Below are positions 40,556 through 48,345 of a DNA stretch of 64,000 nucleotides, in pieces. The stretch covers positions 45,776 to 109,775 of the forward strand of contig JADJPY010000006.1 of the NCBI GenBank assembly GCA_016713005.1, in the 5' to 3' direction. Both the position numbers and the translations under genes were made by a program. The notes below the pieces were generated by a model. It ran no database searches and was not told the origin of the DNA. It worked only from the letters and a program-made list of their open reading frames with translations. This stretch comes from Ramlibacter sp. Lineage in GTDB: Bacteria > Pseudomonadota > Gammaproteobacteria > Burkholderiales > Burkholderiaceae_C. Each line of letters starts with the position of its first letter. Positions within the stretch are counted from its first letter, which is position 1.

Positions 40556-40761
40556 AGAGAAAAGGAATGGTTGAAACCGGACGGGCCGGTGATCGCCGCG
40601 AACTTCATCGAGTTCGCGGCACGGTTGACTGCAGGCAGCAAGGCCGCCGGCTCGCTCACAAAGAGTTCCTCATTCTGGGCGCGGAATCTCGCGAACGCAA
40701 ACGATGGTGGCCAGTCGCCACCACTTGAAGTCCTGCAGTGTCGTGCGAGACTCATATTCAT
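40510..40761 (-). CDS. Possible 5' part of the adjacent hypothetical gene
   Basis: An 83-codon frame overlapping the 5' end of the 40142-40555 gene by 46 bases on the same strand. Its last third (MKFAAITGPSGFNHSFSLWNQFNLAPAISR) looks like genuine protein and would join naturally to AVKSLLEVTRDPKL of the downstream frame if one base were gained or lost near 40520. An overlapping plus-strand frame (40541-40909) cannot be excluded. Confidence 0.3.
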   Translation of the reverse strand: MNMSLARHCRTSSGGDWPPSFAFARFRAQNEELFVSEPAALLPAVNRAANSMKFAAITGPSGFNHSFSLWNQFNLAPAISRVP

Positions 40762-40802
40762 GGACGATCAGAACGACCTCACAGCCTTGGGTACCCTCGC
40801 GG

Positions 40803-41813
40803 TTGCAGGCCAGCCCCGCGTGGCGCCAGCATTGGCGCACACTGCATCGCGCTGCCGGAGCACCTCGCCTCCCTTACTACCATCGCGCCGGCTGTGTGGC
40901 GCTGCTTGATGACGACCCGTCGTTCCTGGAGATGCTTCAAAGCGCGGTTCCGAGGGCTTGGGAGACCCGCGGCTATCTCAGCGCCGTCTCCTGTCTAAAT
41001 GCACTGCAGCAAGAGCCTCCGCATTGGGAAGCCGAACTATGGGCTCACCAGGAGTTAGTGTCTAACTGGCACCGAGGCGAGACGCTAATCACGATGGTGC
41101 TGCGCCATTGGGCAACGCGGTCCAGCCGCGCGTTTGCGTCAGTACTGGTCGCTGACCAAATGATGCCCGGCATGACTGGTTTGGAAGCATTGAGCGAGCT
41201 TGTTGATTGGCCTGGACGACGTGTTTTGCTGACCGGGGCATTCGTCGAGGATTTCGTCGTCGATGCATTTAACGGAGGTCTCATCGACCGGTACCTGCCG
41301 AAGCACGACACGCATTTCCTTGTTGACCTCATTCATACCGTCGAAGGCCTGCGGTGCTCGACGGATTGGCGAATGCATCAGATTTGGATGGGGACTCTTA
41401 GCCAGAAACAGGCGATGCTGCTCGGCGAGAAAGGGGTCGCCGATGACTTGGCGCCATATCTGCACGAGAACTTCCGCGAGTGGGTGATCCTGGGCGATCC
41501 CTTTGGAGTTCTCGGCCTAGATCCTGATGGCAAGGTCCATTGGCTGCAGCTGGAACGTCGAGACCATCTTGACCAGTTGGCCGAGATCTCGATTGCCTGC
41601 GGCATGGACCAATCGACCGCCGCACGCGTGCGCTCCGGCGCCCTCCTCTCGAATGTCCAGTTGCGGCAGGCGCTCTCAATGCATGGCGCAGGCGCTGTCC
41701 CAGCGTTTAACCTCGGGGAAGATGGGATGCTGCTTGTCGGGAAATCGCCCGTGACGGTCATCGGCGGAGTTGCGGATCAAACGCATCGATGGCTTGCGGG
41801 TGTTTCTATCTAG
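40803..41813 (+). CDS. Response regulator with extended receiver, LqsR-like (paralogue 1)
   Basis: The receiver begins at VALLDDDPSF and carries the phospho-acceptor Asp in VLVADQMMPGMTG, the switch Thr in RVLLTGAF and the Lys in YLPKHD. About 80 residues separate the acidic pocket from the acceptor Asp instead of ~44, because of an inserted helical segment (LWAHQELVSNWHRGETLITMVLRHW). The C-terminal ~150 residues are an output domain shared with the other two regulators (GDPFGVLGLDPDGKVHWLQLE). No DNA-binding HTH is seen. The start is uncertain: TTG 40803 is used, while the frame is open from 40704. Nine bases before the next regulator. Confidence 0.7.
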   Translation: MQASPAWRQHWRTLHRAAGAPRLPYYHRAGCVALLDDDPSFLEMLQSAVPRAWETRGYLSAVSCLNALQQEPPHWEAELWAHQELVSNWHRGETLITMVLRHWATRSSRAFASVLVADQMMPGMTGLEALSELVDWPGRRVLLTGAFVEDFVVDAFNGGLIDRYLPKHDTHFLVDLIHTVEGLRCSTDWRMHQIWMGTLSQKQAMLLGEKGVADDLAPYLHENFREWVILGDPFGVLGLDPDGKVHWLQLERRDHLDQLAEISIACGMDQSTAARVRSGALLSNVQLRQALSMHGAGAVPAFNLGEDGMLLVGKSPVTVIGGVADQTHRWLAGVSI

Positions 41814-41822
41814 GTTTGAGCG

Positions 41823-42731
41823 ATGGCCATAGTTCTGTTTCGCCGACCAGGTACCGTCGCAGTTCTCGATGACGACATTGACTTTCTAGAACTCGCTGGG
41901 ACATCGCTGAGCGCGCGGTGGCGGACCAATGTCTTTGGTAGGCCAGATGATCTCATCAAGCACGCGAAGCAGGAGATCCCTTTCGAAGAAGCCGATCTTT
42001 GGACGCAGCATGAAGCCATCGGGAGATGGCGAACGGGTGCAAGCTCGCTGCCAAACGAGGTCCTCTCATACTGGGCGCACAACACCGAGCGGTTTGCTTT
42101 AACGCGCGTGTCGGTTGTCGACTACGTCATGCCGCGGTTGAATGGGTTAGATGTGCTGTCCCAGTTGCGCGAGTGGCGGGCCAAACGAATCTTGCTTACT
42201 GGCCGGGTTCAGGAAAGCATCGCCATCGAGGGGTTCAACGCAGGACTAATCCATCGATTCCTGTCTAAGTTCGAAGCGCCTCTTTCAGAACGCCTGAAAT
42301 GGTCCGTCGAAGAACTCATGGAGTCGCCAGAGTCGAGGCTCGAGGAGCTTTGGCGCGGTACCCTCACTCGTGCGCAAAGCCAAGCATTGGCCAGTGCTCG
42401 GGCTGCAGCGGGCTTGGAAGCATTCCTGGGAGACCTCTTCGTGGAACATATCGTCACTGCAGAACCGTTCGGGTTCATGGGCATCACCCAGCATGGCCTT
42501 GTTGGCTGGGTGCCATTGACCCTCGGTCAGCGGAATGACCAAGTATCGGATAAGGATATTTTGCTCACCCTCGGGTCCAGTCTTGCCCCGAGCTTCGCCA
42601 AGCCAATCGTCTTTGAGGAGGGGGTGCTTTCAGGAGGATGCTTCCTCATCGACAGGGCCCTTGGAGCGCGCCCTCCCCCGACCAGTTATTCATCATGGAG
42701 GCGACATCGCGTCGAGGAGGCCCACGTTTAG
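41823..42731 (+). CDS. Response regulator with extended receiver, LqsR-like (paralogue 2)
   Basis: 302 residues. Acidic pocket Asp16-Asp18 (VAVLDDDIDF), phospho-acceptor Asp100 (VSVVDYVMPRLNG), Thr in RILLTGRV and Lys in RFLSKFE. The same inserted segment is present (ADLWTQHEAIGRWRTG...LSYWAHN), as is the shared output domain (AEPFGFMGITQHGLVGWVPL). It follows paralogue 1 by nine bases and precedes the kinase by 33, so it belongs to one operon. Legionella LqsR has its acceptor reported at Asp108, similarly displaced; the resemblance is my inference from architecture. Confidence 0.8.
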   Translation: MAIVLFRRPGTVAVLDDDIDFLELAGTSLSARWRTNVFGRPDDLIKHAKQEIPFEEADLWTQHEAIGRWRTGASSLPNEVLSYWAHNTERFALTRVSVVDYVMPRLNGLDVLSQLREWRAKRILLTGRVQESIAIEGFNAGLIHRFLSKFEAPLSERLKWSVEELMESPESRLEELWRGTLTRAQSQALASARAAAGLEAFLGDLFVEHIVTAEPFGFMGITQHGLVGWVPLTLGQRNDQVSDKDILLTLGSSLAPSFAKPIVFEEGVLSGGCFLIDRALGARPPPTSYSSWRRHRVEEAHV

Positions 42732-42764
42732 TTACTACAAATTACGTAGATAATCGAAGGCCTG

Positions 42765-44057
42765 ATGAGCAGGCTTTCACTTTCAGATAATCAACACGCC
42801 CTCTTTGCCCCGTTGGAGGTAGTGAAGGATCAGTCGCGGCTGAAGAGCTGGGTATTTGCCTTTGCGCTGGTCTTCGGGCATCCGCTCTACCACTGGGCGT
42901 GGTCTACTCTGAGTCCTCAGCCTTACGAATCCTTGGGTTGGCGATTGATAGCGGCCGGCCTGGGTGTGGTTGCGCTACTCGCCATGCATCGATACGGGAT
43001 CGAGGACCGTAGAGCAGCCATCGCCTACGGGATTGGCGCGGCGTTCGGCACCGTGGTGCTCTCGGCCTGGTTCTACGTTGCGAACGGCGGCAATGCTGTG
43101 TGGCTGGCGTCTTTGGTTGCGCTCACGATGCTCTACTACACCCTCACCGACTGGCGGTTGGCCACAGTCGTCACGGCGCTGGCTTTCGCCGTTGCATACG
43201 TCTGTGTTCCCATGCTGCAAGTTGGCGTCTGGGCCAACGGCATGCAGCACCAGGTTTTTGATGTTTCGGCTTGGCTGATTCTCGGCTTCACAATCGCTAT
43301 GTCGATATTGACTCGCTACACCGACCTCAGCATGCAGGCCGTCCGAATGCGCAGTCAGCTTGGCGCGCTTGGCATCACCGCGCATGAAGTTCGCACTCCA
43401 CTGGCAAGCCTTCAACTTCTAAGTCAAGGCTTGCGCGATCGCCTTTACTCACTTCGTGCCGAGAAGGCCGTGTCGGCAGAGTTGGAGGACATCAAGGAAT
43501 TGGCAGACGACGTAGTTCGATTTTGCGAGCATGCGCACGCACTGATAGAAACGCAGTTAGCGAATGCAAACCCATTCAAGCCCTTCGCTGAACGCGCGCC
43601 GGTTCGACTCGGGGATGTCGCACAATCCGCTGTGGCTACCTTCGTTCGCGGGCGTGGGACACGCGCACCCCTCGCAATCGTCACCGTCAAGAAGGACTTC
43701 TCAATCGACGCCGAACCGGGTGCGCTACAGCAGATGCTCGTCAATTTGTTGAACAACGCACTGAAGGCCGTCGTTCTACGCCATGGCACCACTGTTCCGG
43801 GACAGATCAACGTTTCAGTGGACTACGAGGGCTTGGGGCAGATCACTGTCTCGGACAGTGGCTGCGGAATGACGAAAGCGGAACTGGCCAGGATCTTCGA
43901 CCCTTTCTACACCGGTGACCCCAAATTGGGTCACGGGCTTGGCCTTACGTTTGTGCAGTCTGTCGTCATCGGATACGGAGGCTCCATCAGCGTGACATCA
44001 GTCGATGGTCAAGGTACCAGCTTCTCTATATCCTTCCCCAAGGCGACACCCGTATGA
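42765..44057 (+). CDS. Six-TM sensor histidine kinase, LqsS/CqsS-like
   Basis: 430 residues. Six hydrophobic segments lie at about 28-48, 58-75, 84-108, 111-127, 131-151 and 166-186, with no large periplasmic domain. Then a HisKA domain with GITAHEVRTPLASL (His207), an N-box LVNLLNNALKAV, G1 VSDSGCGMT and G2 GHGLGLTFVQ. No receiver is attached. Size and layout fit Legionella LqsS and Janthinobacterium JqsS, which sense alpha-hydroxyketones through the membrane domain; ligand identity here is inference. It overlaps the third regulator as ATGA, indicating coupling. Confidence 0.83.
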   Translation: MSRLSLSDNQHALFAPLEVVKDQSRLKSWVFAFALVFGHPLYHWAWSTLSPQPYESLGWRLIAAGLGVVALLAMHRYGIEDRRAAIAYGIGAAFGTVVLSAWFYVANGGNAVWLASLVALTMLYYTLTDWRLATVVTALAFAVAYVCVPMLQVGVWANGMQHQVFDVSAWLILGFTIAMSILTRYTDLSMQAVRMRSQLGALGITAHEVRTPLASLQLLSQGLRDRLYSLRAEKAVSAELEDIKELADDVVRFCEHAHALIETQLANANPFKPFAERAPVRLGDVAQSAVATFVRGRGTRAPLAIVTVKKDFSIDAEPGALQQMLVNLLNNALKAVVLRHGTTVPGQINVSVDYEGLGQITVSDSGCGMTKAELARIFDPFYTGDPKLGHGLGLTFVQSVVIGYGGSISVTSVDGQGTSFSISFPKATPV

Positions 44058-44968
44058 GCCGACTGCCCCTTGTCAAACTCCCAAAGCGCATTGTCTATGT
44101 TGACGACGATGGTGCCTTCCTGGACGCTTTGCGCAAAATCATGCCGAAGCATGCGCGAGAGTTTCGCGACTCCCCCCGGCTCACGCTTGAAGCCATCCGC
44201 GGCGAGATGCCATATTGGCGCGCGATCGAGTTGTTGCTTGCCTATGCGCATGAATCTCGCGACACACCTGGTGGCGAGGCCCGCATGTACGTCAAGCGCT
44301 ACTTCCAGGACTGGCGGCGCTTCCATATGACGGGCGTCTTGATCGTCGACTACAACATGCCAGGAATGACGGGCCTCGATTTGGTTAAGGAACTGGATGA
44401 CTGCCCCGCTCGCCGTGTCTTGCTGACGGGGGTTGCGGACGCTGAAGTGGCTGTCCGCGCCTTCAACCAGGGGCTGATTCAAAAATTCATTCCAAAGAGC
44501 ACGCCCAATCTGAATCGCGAGATCACGAACAGCGCCAACGAAATGCATCGCAGTGTCTGCGAGCACCTTGGACACCTGATGCGGGGAACGCTGACTAGTG
44601 AGCAAGTGGAACTGCTCCACGAGCGTTCGGTGGTGGACGGCCTCGAACGGAAGCTCGAGGAGCTGGGCTGGATCGAATACGTCGTGGTAGGTGAGCCATT
44701 CGGTATTCTGGGGCTCGCCTATGACGGTCCGCTCCAGTGGATTCAGCTGGAGACCGAGCAGTCTCTCTCGGACCATGCTGAATCACTGGCGGACTACGGG
44801 TACGATCCCGCAGATGTGAAGGCGGTTCGTGACTGCACGGCTGTTTCCACGCATGAGATCCTTACGAAGCTTGGTCTTCCGGCGGCGAAGACCGTCATCG
44901 ATACGGACTCCTGTCTACTCAGCCCACTATTTTCTGTGCCGTGGTCGATCTCCCGATACCGGTTCTGA
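44054..44968 (+). CDS. Response regulator with extended receiver, LqsR-like (paralogue 3)
   Basis: 304 residues. Asp17-Asp19 (IVYVDDDGAF), acceptor Asp99 (VLIVDYNMPGMTG), Thr in RVLLTGVA, Lys in KFIPKST; 81 residues separate Asp18 and Asp99, about 37 more than in CheY-type receivers. Output domain shared with paralogues 1 and 2 (GEPFGILGLAYDGPLQWIQLE). Directly coupled to the kinase gene (4-base overlap), so the most likely cognate partner. No recognisable DNA-binding motif in the C-terminal half. Confidence 0.82.
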   Translation: MSRLPLVKLPKRIVYVDDDGAFLDALRKIMPKHAREFRDSPRLTLEAIRGEMPYWRAIELLLAYAHESRDTPGGEARMYVKRYFQDWRRFHMTGVLIVDYNMPGMTGLDLVKELDDCPARRVLLTGVADAEVAVRAFNQGLIQKFIPKSTPNLNREITNSANEMHRSVCEHLGHLMRGTLTSEQVELLHERSVVDGLERKLEELGWIEYVVVGEPFGILGLAYDGPLQWIQLETEQSLSDHAESLADYGYDPADVKAVRDCTAVSTHEILTKLGLPAAKTVIDTDSCLLSPLFSVPWSISRYRF

Positions 44969-45264
44969 CGGCGAAGAGCTTCGGGATTGATGACGTTCAG
45001 AGCATCGATGAGGTAATGCGGTCGCTCTTGCGGGACGTGATGGTGGCCTATAGGAGCGGCGAAGTGGACAATCCGGACCCGGATGCGGCAATGGCCTTGC
45101 AGCACGCACTGTCGAACCTCGGGGCAACCGCTGCTGCAACTGAGTTTCACAAACAGGCGTTGCATGCGGCAATGGCTCAGCTGAACATTGATTCAGCCAT
45201 CGCGGCGCAGATCGAAATCGCTGTAGTGAGAGAGCGCAGAAAGGGAGGGCCGAATGGCCGGTAG
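44941..45264 (+). CDS. Small protein of unknown function in the signalling operon (107 aa)
   Basis: Starts at GTG 44941, overlapping paralogue 3 by 28 bases, and overlaps the LuxR gene by 11. Mostly helical: ALQHALSNLGATAAATEFHKQALHAAMAQL. It contains two His in the helical part, which would allow a phosphotransfer role, but no Hpt motif is clear. Not recognised; its tight overlap with both neighbours argues that it is a real part of the operon. Confidence 0.55.
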   Translation: MVDLPIPVLTAKSFGIDDVQSIDEVMRSLLRDVMVAYRSGEVDNPDPDAAMALQHALSNLGATAAATEFHKQALHAAMAQLNIDSAIAAQIEIAVVRERRKGGPNGR

Positions 45265-45928
45265 CAGTAGGCTACCCGAGGCCACTGCCAGGCCTGCGGT
45301 CATGCAGGACTGGCTTGAGTCCTTGGCCGAATTCAAGGCGCTTGCGGTGTTGGTCCTCGGCCCGGATCCGCATGCTGCCGAAGGCCCGAATGATTCACGA
45401 AGCGTCGTGGCAGTGTATCCGAGCTGTTATCGAGCCGCTGCTTCAAACTTTGCGCAATCCGGCGCATTCGGGACGGCCTGGCGACTGGACGGCGGGTCAT
45501 TGGTGGCATGGAAAAACTTCTCAGAAGGCTCTGGGGTGGAGAGCTGGGCCGATGAATGGGTCACCGCTGGCGCGCTCTCTATGGTGCGTGCCGAGATCCC
45601 AATGCCCTTCCATCAAGGATTCGAGTGCTTCGTTTTCGGCGGCAGGCAACTAGCGAATAAGGCTGAGGCGGCCAGTGTTGCCTGGGGCGCGTTGAGCGTG
45701 TGGCCGCTCATCAAAGAAGAGATGCTGGCGAACTACTTCGAGATCAGCGGCCGCGAGCGCCAGGTGCTGGAGGTGATGGCACGGGGCCTTACCTCGCGTG
45801 ATGCTGCCAAGAGGATCGGTTGCACAGAACGCACGATCAACTTCCATGTGACCAACCTCATGACGAAACTGAAGGCCGACAACAGGGCGGCCGTCATACA
45901 GCGGGCTTGCGCTCTCGGCATTCTCTAG
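45254..45928 (+). CDS. LuxR-type transcriptional regulator
   Basis: 224 residues. The C-terminal ~65 form a GerE/LuxR HTH (ISGRERQVLEVMARGLTSRDAAKRIGCTERTINFHVTNLMTKL). The N-terminal ~150 have the size of an autoinducer-binding domain and contain WADEWVTAGALSMVRAEIPMPF, but the acyl-HSL contact residues cannot be assigned with confidence. As the only gene of the operon with a DNA-binding domain, it is the likely final output of the three-regulator/kinase system. Confidence 0.8.
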   Translation: MAGSSRLPEATARPAVMQDWLESLAEFKALAVLVLGPDPHAAEGPNDSRSVVAVYPSCYRAAASNFAQSGAFGTAWRLDGGSLVAWKNFSEGSGVESWADEWVTAGALSMVRAEIPMPFHQGFECFVFGGRQLANKAEAASVAWGALSVWPLIKEEMLANYFEISGRERQVLEVMARGLTSRDAAKRIGCTERTINFHVTNLMTKLKADNRAAVIQRACALGIL

Positions 45929-45942
45929 CTGAACCCGCGGTT

Positions 45943-46167
45943 TCAGCGCAGTAGCGTGCCGCGCCGTCCAGGTTTGTCTACTGAACCATCTTTCTCCTGC
46001 CATGCTATGCTAACGGCTCGTTTGACGCTTGCGTCATCGGCAGTTCTTGTGACTGCATTCAACTCAGCGAGGGTTCCGACCTCCGCCACCGTCGCAGACG
46101 GTATCCACATAGGCTGTTCCATGCGTACAGCCGCCCTGGTGACTCGCACTTTTTCCTGAGACTTCAT
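45943..46167 (-). CDS. Possible small protein (74 aa)
   Basis: ATG at 46167 with a weak purine-rich GAAGAAAG upstream. Sequence MEQPMWIPSATVAEVGTLAEL and DDASVKRAVSIAWQEKDGS has the composition of a soluble protein. No family recognised. Convergent with the LuxR gene. The opposite frame is also open, so this call is tentative. Confidence 0.35.
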   Translation of the reverse strand: MKSQEKVRVTRAAVRMEQPMWIPSATVAEVGTLAELNAVTRTADDASVKRAVSIAWQEKDGSVDKPGRRGTLLR

Positions 46168-46250
46168 CGCTTTCTTCGGTTTGCGTGTCTTTGGACTCTC
46201 CTAGCCGTGCTTGTCACCTTGCATCCTGGGCTCGCCATGCGGGCCGGAAC

Positions 46251-46298
46251 ACGTCGTCCTGTGTGGGCTTTCTCGCGAGAGCCCAGACAGGGCGACGT
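46251..46298 (+). ncRNA. Long structured leader hairpin upstream of the 69-aa ORF
   Basis: Outer arms ACGTCGTCCTG (46251-46261) and CAGGGCGACGT (46288-46298) pair with one G-U. Inner arms TGGGCT/AGCCCA (46264-46269, 46280-46285) continue the stem, closed by CTCGCGAG. It lies 25 bases upstream of the small ORF in a 395-base region otherwise lacking a convincing plus-strand gene. It may be a cis-regulatory leader or a small RNA; no known riboswitch was recognised. Confidence 0.45.
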
Positions 46299-46323
46299 GC
46301 CCGGTTTCAGATTGGAGAGTCCC

Positions 46324-46533
46324 ATGATTGCCACCAAAGTCACTTGCCCGAAGGGTCCTGCTCTTCTGGCGAAAGCAGGTGTCACGCTGACCGACGCACT
46401 CTGGCTCTATCGCCAGTCCCGCGCCGGCGCCGTGGCGAACGACGCAGGTCGCATGGAGCCGATTCGCCGTAAGGTGCAATCCTTCCTTGCCTCCAGCGCC
46501 GCGCCTGCTCGCGGTCGTATGGCCTATGCCTGA
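46324..46533 (+). CDS. Small protein of unknown function (69 aa)
   Basis: ATG 46324 preceded by a good GGAGAG site. Sequence MIATKVTCPKGPALLAKAGVT, then TDALWLYRQSRAGAVANDAGRME and a basic C-terminus. Not recognised. A strong terminator follows 27 bases after the stop and a long hairpin precedes it, so it looks like an independent small transcription unit. In-frame codons upstream reach 46207 but would span the hairpin. Confidence 0.55.
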   Translation: MIATKVTCPKGPALLAKAGVTLTDALWLYRQSRAGAVANDAGRMEPIRRKVQSFLASSAAPARGRMAYA

Positions 46534-46560
46534 ACACCGCGTTCAACACGCACAAACAAG

Positions 46561-46590
46561 AAAACGGGGCTGCTTGCGCAGCCCCGTTTT
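46561..46590. terminator. Strong bidirectional intrinsic terminator
   Basis: Perfect 13-bp arms AAAACGGGGCTGC / GCAGCCCCGTTTT (46561-46573, 46578-46590) with a 4-base loop and T/A tracts on both sides. It separates the plus-strand 69-aa gene from the convergent PAPS-reductase-like gene. Confidence 0.88.
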
Positions 46591-46616
46591 GCATTTGGGC
46601 AATGCCCTATTCGATT

Positions 46617-47696
46617 TCAAGTCGGCCCACATGAATTGCCGAACGCTCCTTTCGGGAGTACCCATGGATCCATGAAGACCGGGACGGTGAACTCACGGCG
46701 GTTCGCCACTTTGACCCAGTATGGATCGATCTCGTAAGGCGTTCCGCGATCGGCTCGCTCCACGACTGACATCGTTCGATGAATCGTCACTTTGAACTCG
46801 CGTTCATAGTTCGCAATCTGCCCGAACTGGTCAGGTGCGATTGCGCGCACAGAGGCCCATTGATCACTCGAGCCGAAGATGCAAGACCTGCATGAGCAGC
46901 GCGACCAACCCAAAAAATAACATGGATGAGGGACAAGCCTCCAGCGGCGAATTGCTTCCCACACGTCATGTTCGCTCCACGCGTGAACCGCGCGCCACAC
47001 GTCGATGTGGCGAGGCACGCGTTTGCTGTTTCGCGTGTCCGACCGGTGTGGCTCGAAGACGCTGTAGTTCGCGCGAGCCTTGCTCTCTTCCGCGCGCTCG
47101 CCGGTGAGGACCAACGTTCTCTTGTTGAGAAATTTCGGATGATTGCGAACGTACGCATCCATCAAGGCGATCTTGAGCGCGGAGCTGCACCAGCGCGTCT
47201 GCAGGTCATTGCTCACTTGAGGAAATTTGAGTCTTATCCCTGGCGGTCCTGATCCGCCCACCGCGGTATGCCCGTCGTCCTGGTTCGGTACCATCATTGC
47301 CGCCGTGGCATCGCCCTTGCGGCACATCTCACCCTCAAAGCCATGGCGCCGCCAGCTAAACGTGATCGGGATCCCCAGCGCGTCGGCGATGGCCTTGCAA
47401 TATGCCTCGGTGATCGGCCAATCCATCAGCGTCGAGCCTTCGTTGCCGTCGACCAGGTGGTGATGGAGTTCGATGCGCTCGCGCGGAAATCCGAGGTCCA
47501 AGAGTCGCAGGACAAGCCCCAGGCTGTCCTTGCCGCCGGAGAAGGCCACAAGCGCGATCTCGTAGGACATCAGATCTGGAGCAAACCCGGTCGCTACGGG
47601 CGCGGCTGGGCTCGGCGGTGCGTCCAGCGCGGCCACGTCAAATCCTTCGTTCTCAAGCCACTTGCGTGCTTCGAGAGATGCTGGACTCACGCTCAC
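46617..47696 (-). CDS. PAPS reductase-like PP-loop protein of the mobile-element type
   Basis: 359 residues. PP-loop LVAFSGGKDSLG near residue 55, and a C-terminal half containing the cysteine cluster SRCSCRSCIFGSSDQW, which could hold a metal or Fe-S centre. Cysteine assimilation CysH is shorter and lacks this cluster. This longer type occurs on phages, plasmids and islands and acts on unknown adenylated substrates. GTG 47696 overlaps the upstream stop (GTGA), implying coupling to the His-rich protein gene. Ends at a strong terminator. Confidence 0.75.
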   Translation of the reverse strand: MSVSPASLEARKWLENEGFDVAALDAPPSPAAPVATGFAPDLMSYEIALVAFSGGKDSLGLVLRLLDLGFPRERIELHHHLVDGNEGSTLMDWPITEAYCKAIADALGIPITFSWRRHGFEGEMCRKGDATAAMMVPNQDDGHTAVGGSGPPGIRLKFPQVSNDLQTRWCSSALKIALMDAYVRNHPKFLNKRTLVLTGERAEESKARANYSVFEPHRSDTRNSKRVPRHIDVWRAVHAWSEHDVWEAIRRWRLVPHPCYFLGWSRCSCRSCIFGSSDQWASVRAIAPDQFGQIANYEREFKVTIHRTMSVVERADRGTPYEIDPYWVKVANRREFTVPVFMDPWVLPKGAFGNSCGPT

Positions 47697-47947
47697 GCGA
47701 GGAGCCGCACCACGGCACTGCTGACCAACGCCACGCTGGCCCCGTCGCCCACGTGGACGTGGAAGGTGGACTCTTGGGTTTCGTCCACATGCATCAGCCC
47801 ATCGTCGTGGTGATGGTGGCTGGGTTCCTGGACATGGGCGAAGGCATGGCCGATCTCATCGGCCGCGGCACGCGGGAACGCCGCGATCGCGACCGCCTGG
47901 CCGAATGCAGCCAAGAACGCGAGCAGGAACATCACCTTGCGTGCCAT
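47693..47947 (-). CDS. Small His-rich exported protein
   Basis: 84 residues: signal peptide (MARKVMFLLAFLAAFGQAVAIA) followed by a His/Asp/Glu-rich mature part (SHHHHDDGLMHVDE; HVHVG) that could bind divalent metal. It resembles small periplasmic accessory proteins of metal-efflux operons, but lacks the CzcI Cys-Gln-His signature, so the assignment stays open. In-frame ATG codons at 47956 and 48010 exist; 47947 best fits the signal peptide. Its stop overlaps the PP-loop gene start. Confidence 0.5.
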   Translation of the reverse strand: MARKVMFLLAFLAAFGQAVAIAAFPRAAADEIGHAFAHVQEPSHHHHDDGLMHVDETQESTFHVHVGDGASVALVSSAVVRLLA

Positions 47948-47957
47948 CAGCCGCATT

Positions 47958-48345
47958 CTAGGGTGCGCTCGCGCCATCTGTGCGTCTTCCGGCACCCGGG
48001 CGCTGGCCACCCCAACCTGGACGGGCTTGCCATGCGGTGTACCAGGCTTCTGCGCGAGCAGTGATCGGCGTCAGGAGGTGAACCGAGCCGGCCACCGCCT
48101 CCAGGACGTGCACACCGGTGGAGCCATACAGCAGTTGCAGCAGGGCTTCAAGCGTCCGGGCCGGACTCGATGGCACCTGACCGAGCTGAGCTGCCAGCGC
48201 GGGACGCCGCTCCTTCAGCCAGTCGCGCAAGCCAGAGGGCGGCAACAGGATGGGAGAGGAGAAGTTCGACTCGTGGAACTCCCACTCTTGTGCGCTGACC
48301 AGCCGTGTCAGCTCGCCGGCGAGCGTCGCTTGTCCACCAGCCCAC
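47958..48345 (-). CDS. 3' part of an unidentified gene
   Basis: An open frame whose last ~125 residues look like real protein (LTRLVSAQEWEFHESNFSSP, then GLRDWLKERRPALAAQLGQV and LEALLQLLYGSTGVHVLE). The frame upstream of about 48345 overlaps the MarR-like gene in another register, so the true 5' end is missing or frameshifted. I do not recognise the family. Confidence 0.4.

Noticed and set aside
40541..40909. Plus-strand frame MNWFHREKEW... before the first response regulator
   Set aside because: Overlaps a minus-strand frame of equal plausibility, and its second half (TASRCRSTSPPLLPSRRL) has shadow composition. It could be a regulator N-terminus only if a frameshift were assumed.
46185..46472. 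Alternative 95-codon frame over the structured leader
   Set aside because: Composition is Ser/Arg/Cys-rich and it overlaps the hairpin and the better-supported 69-residue gene.
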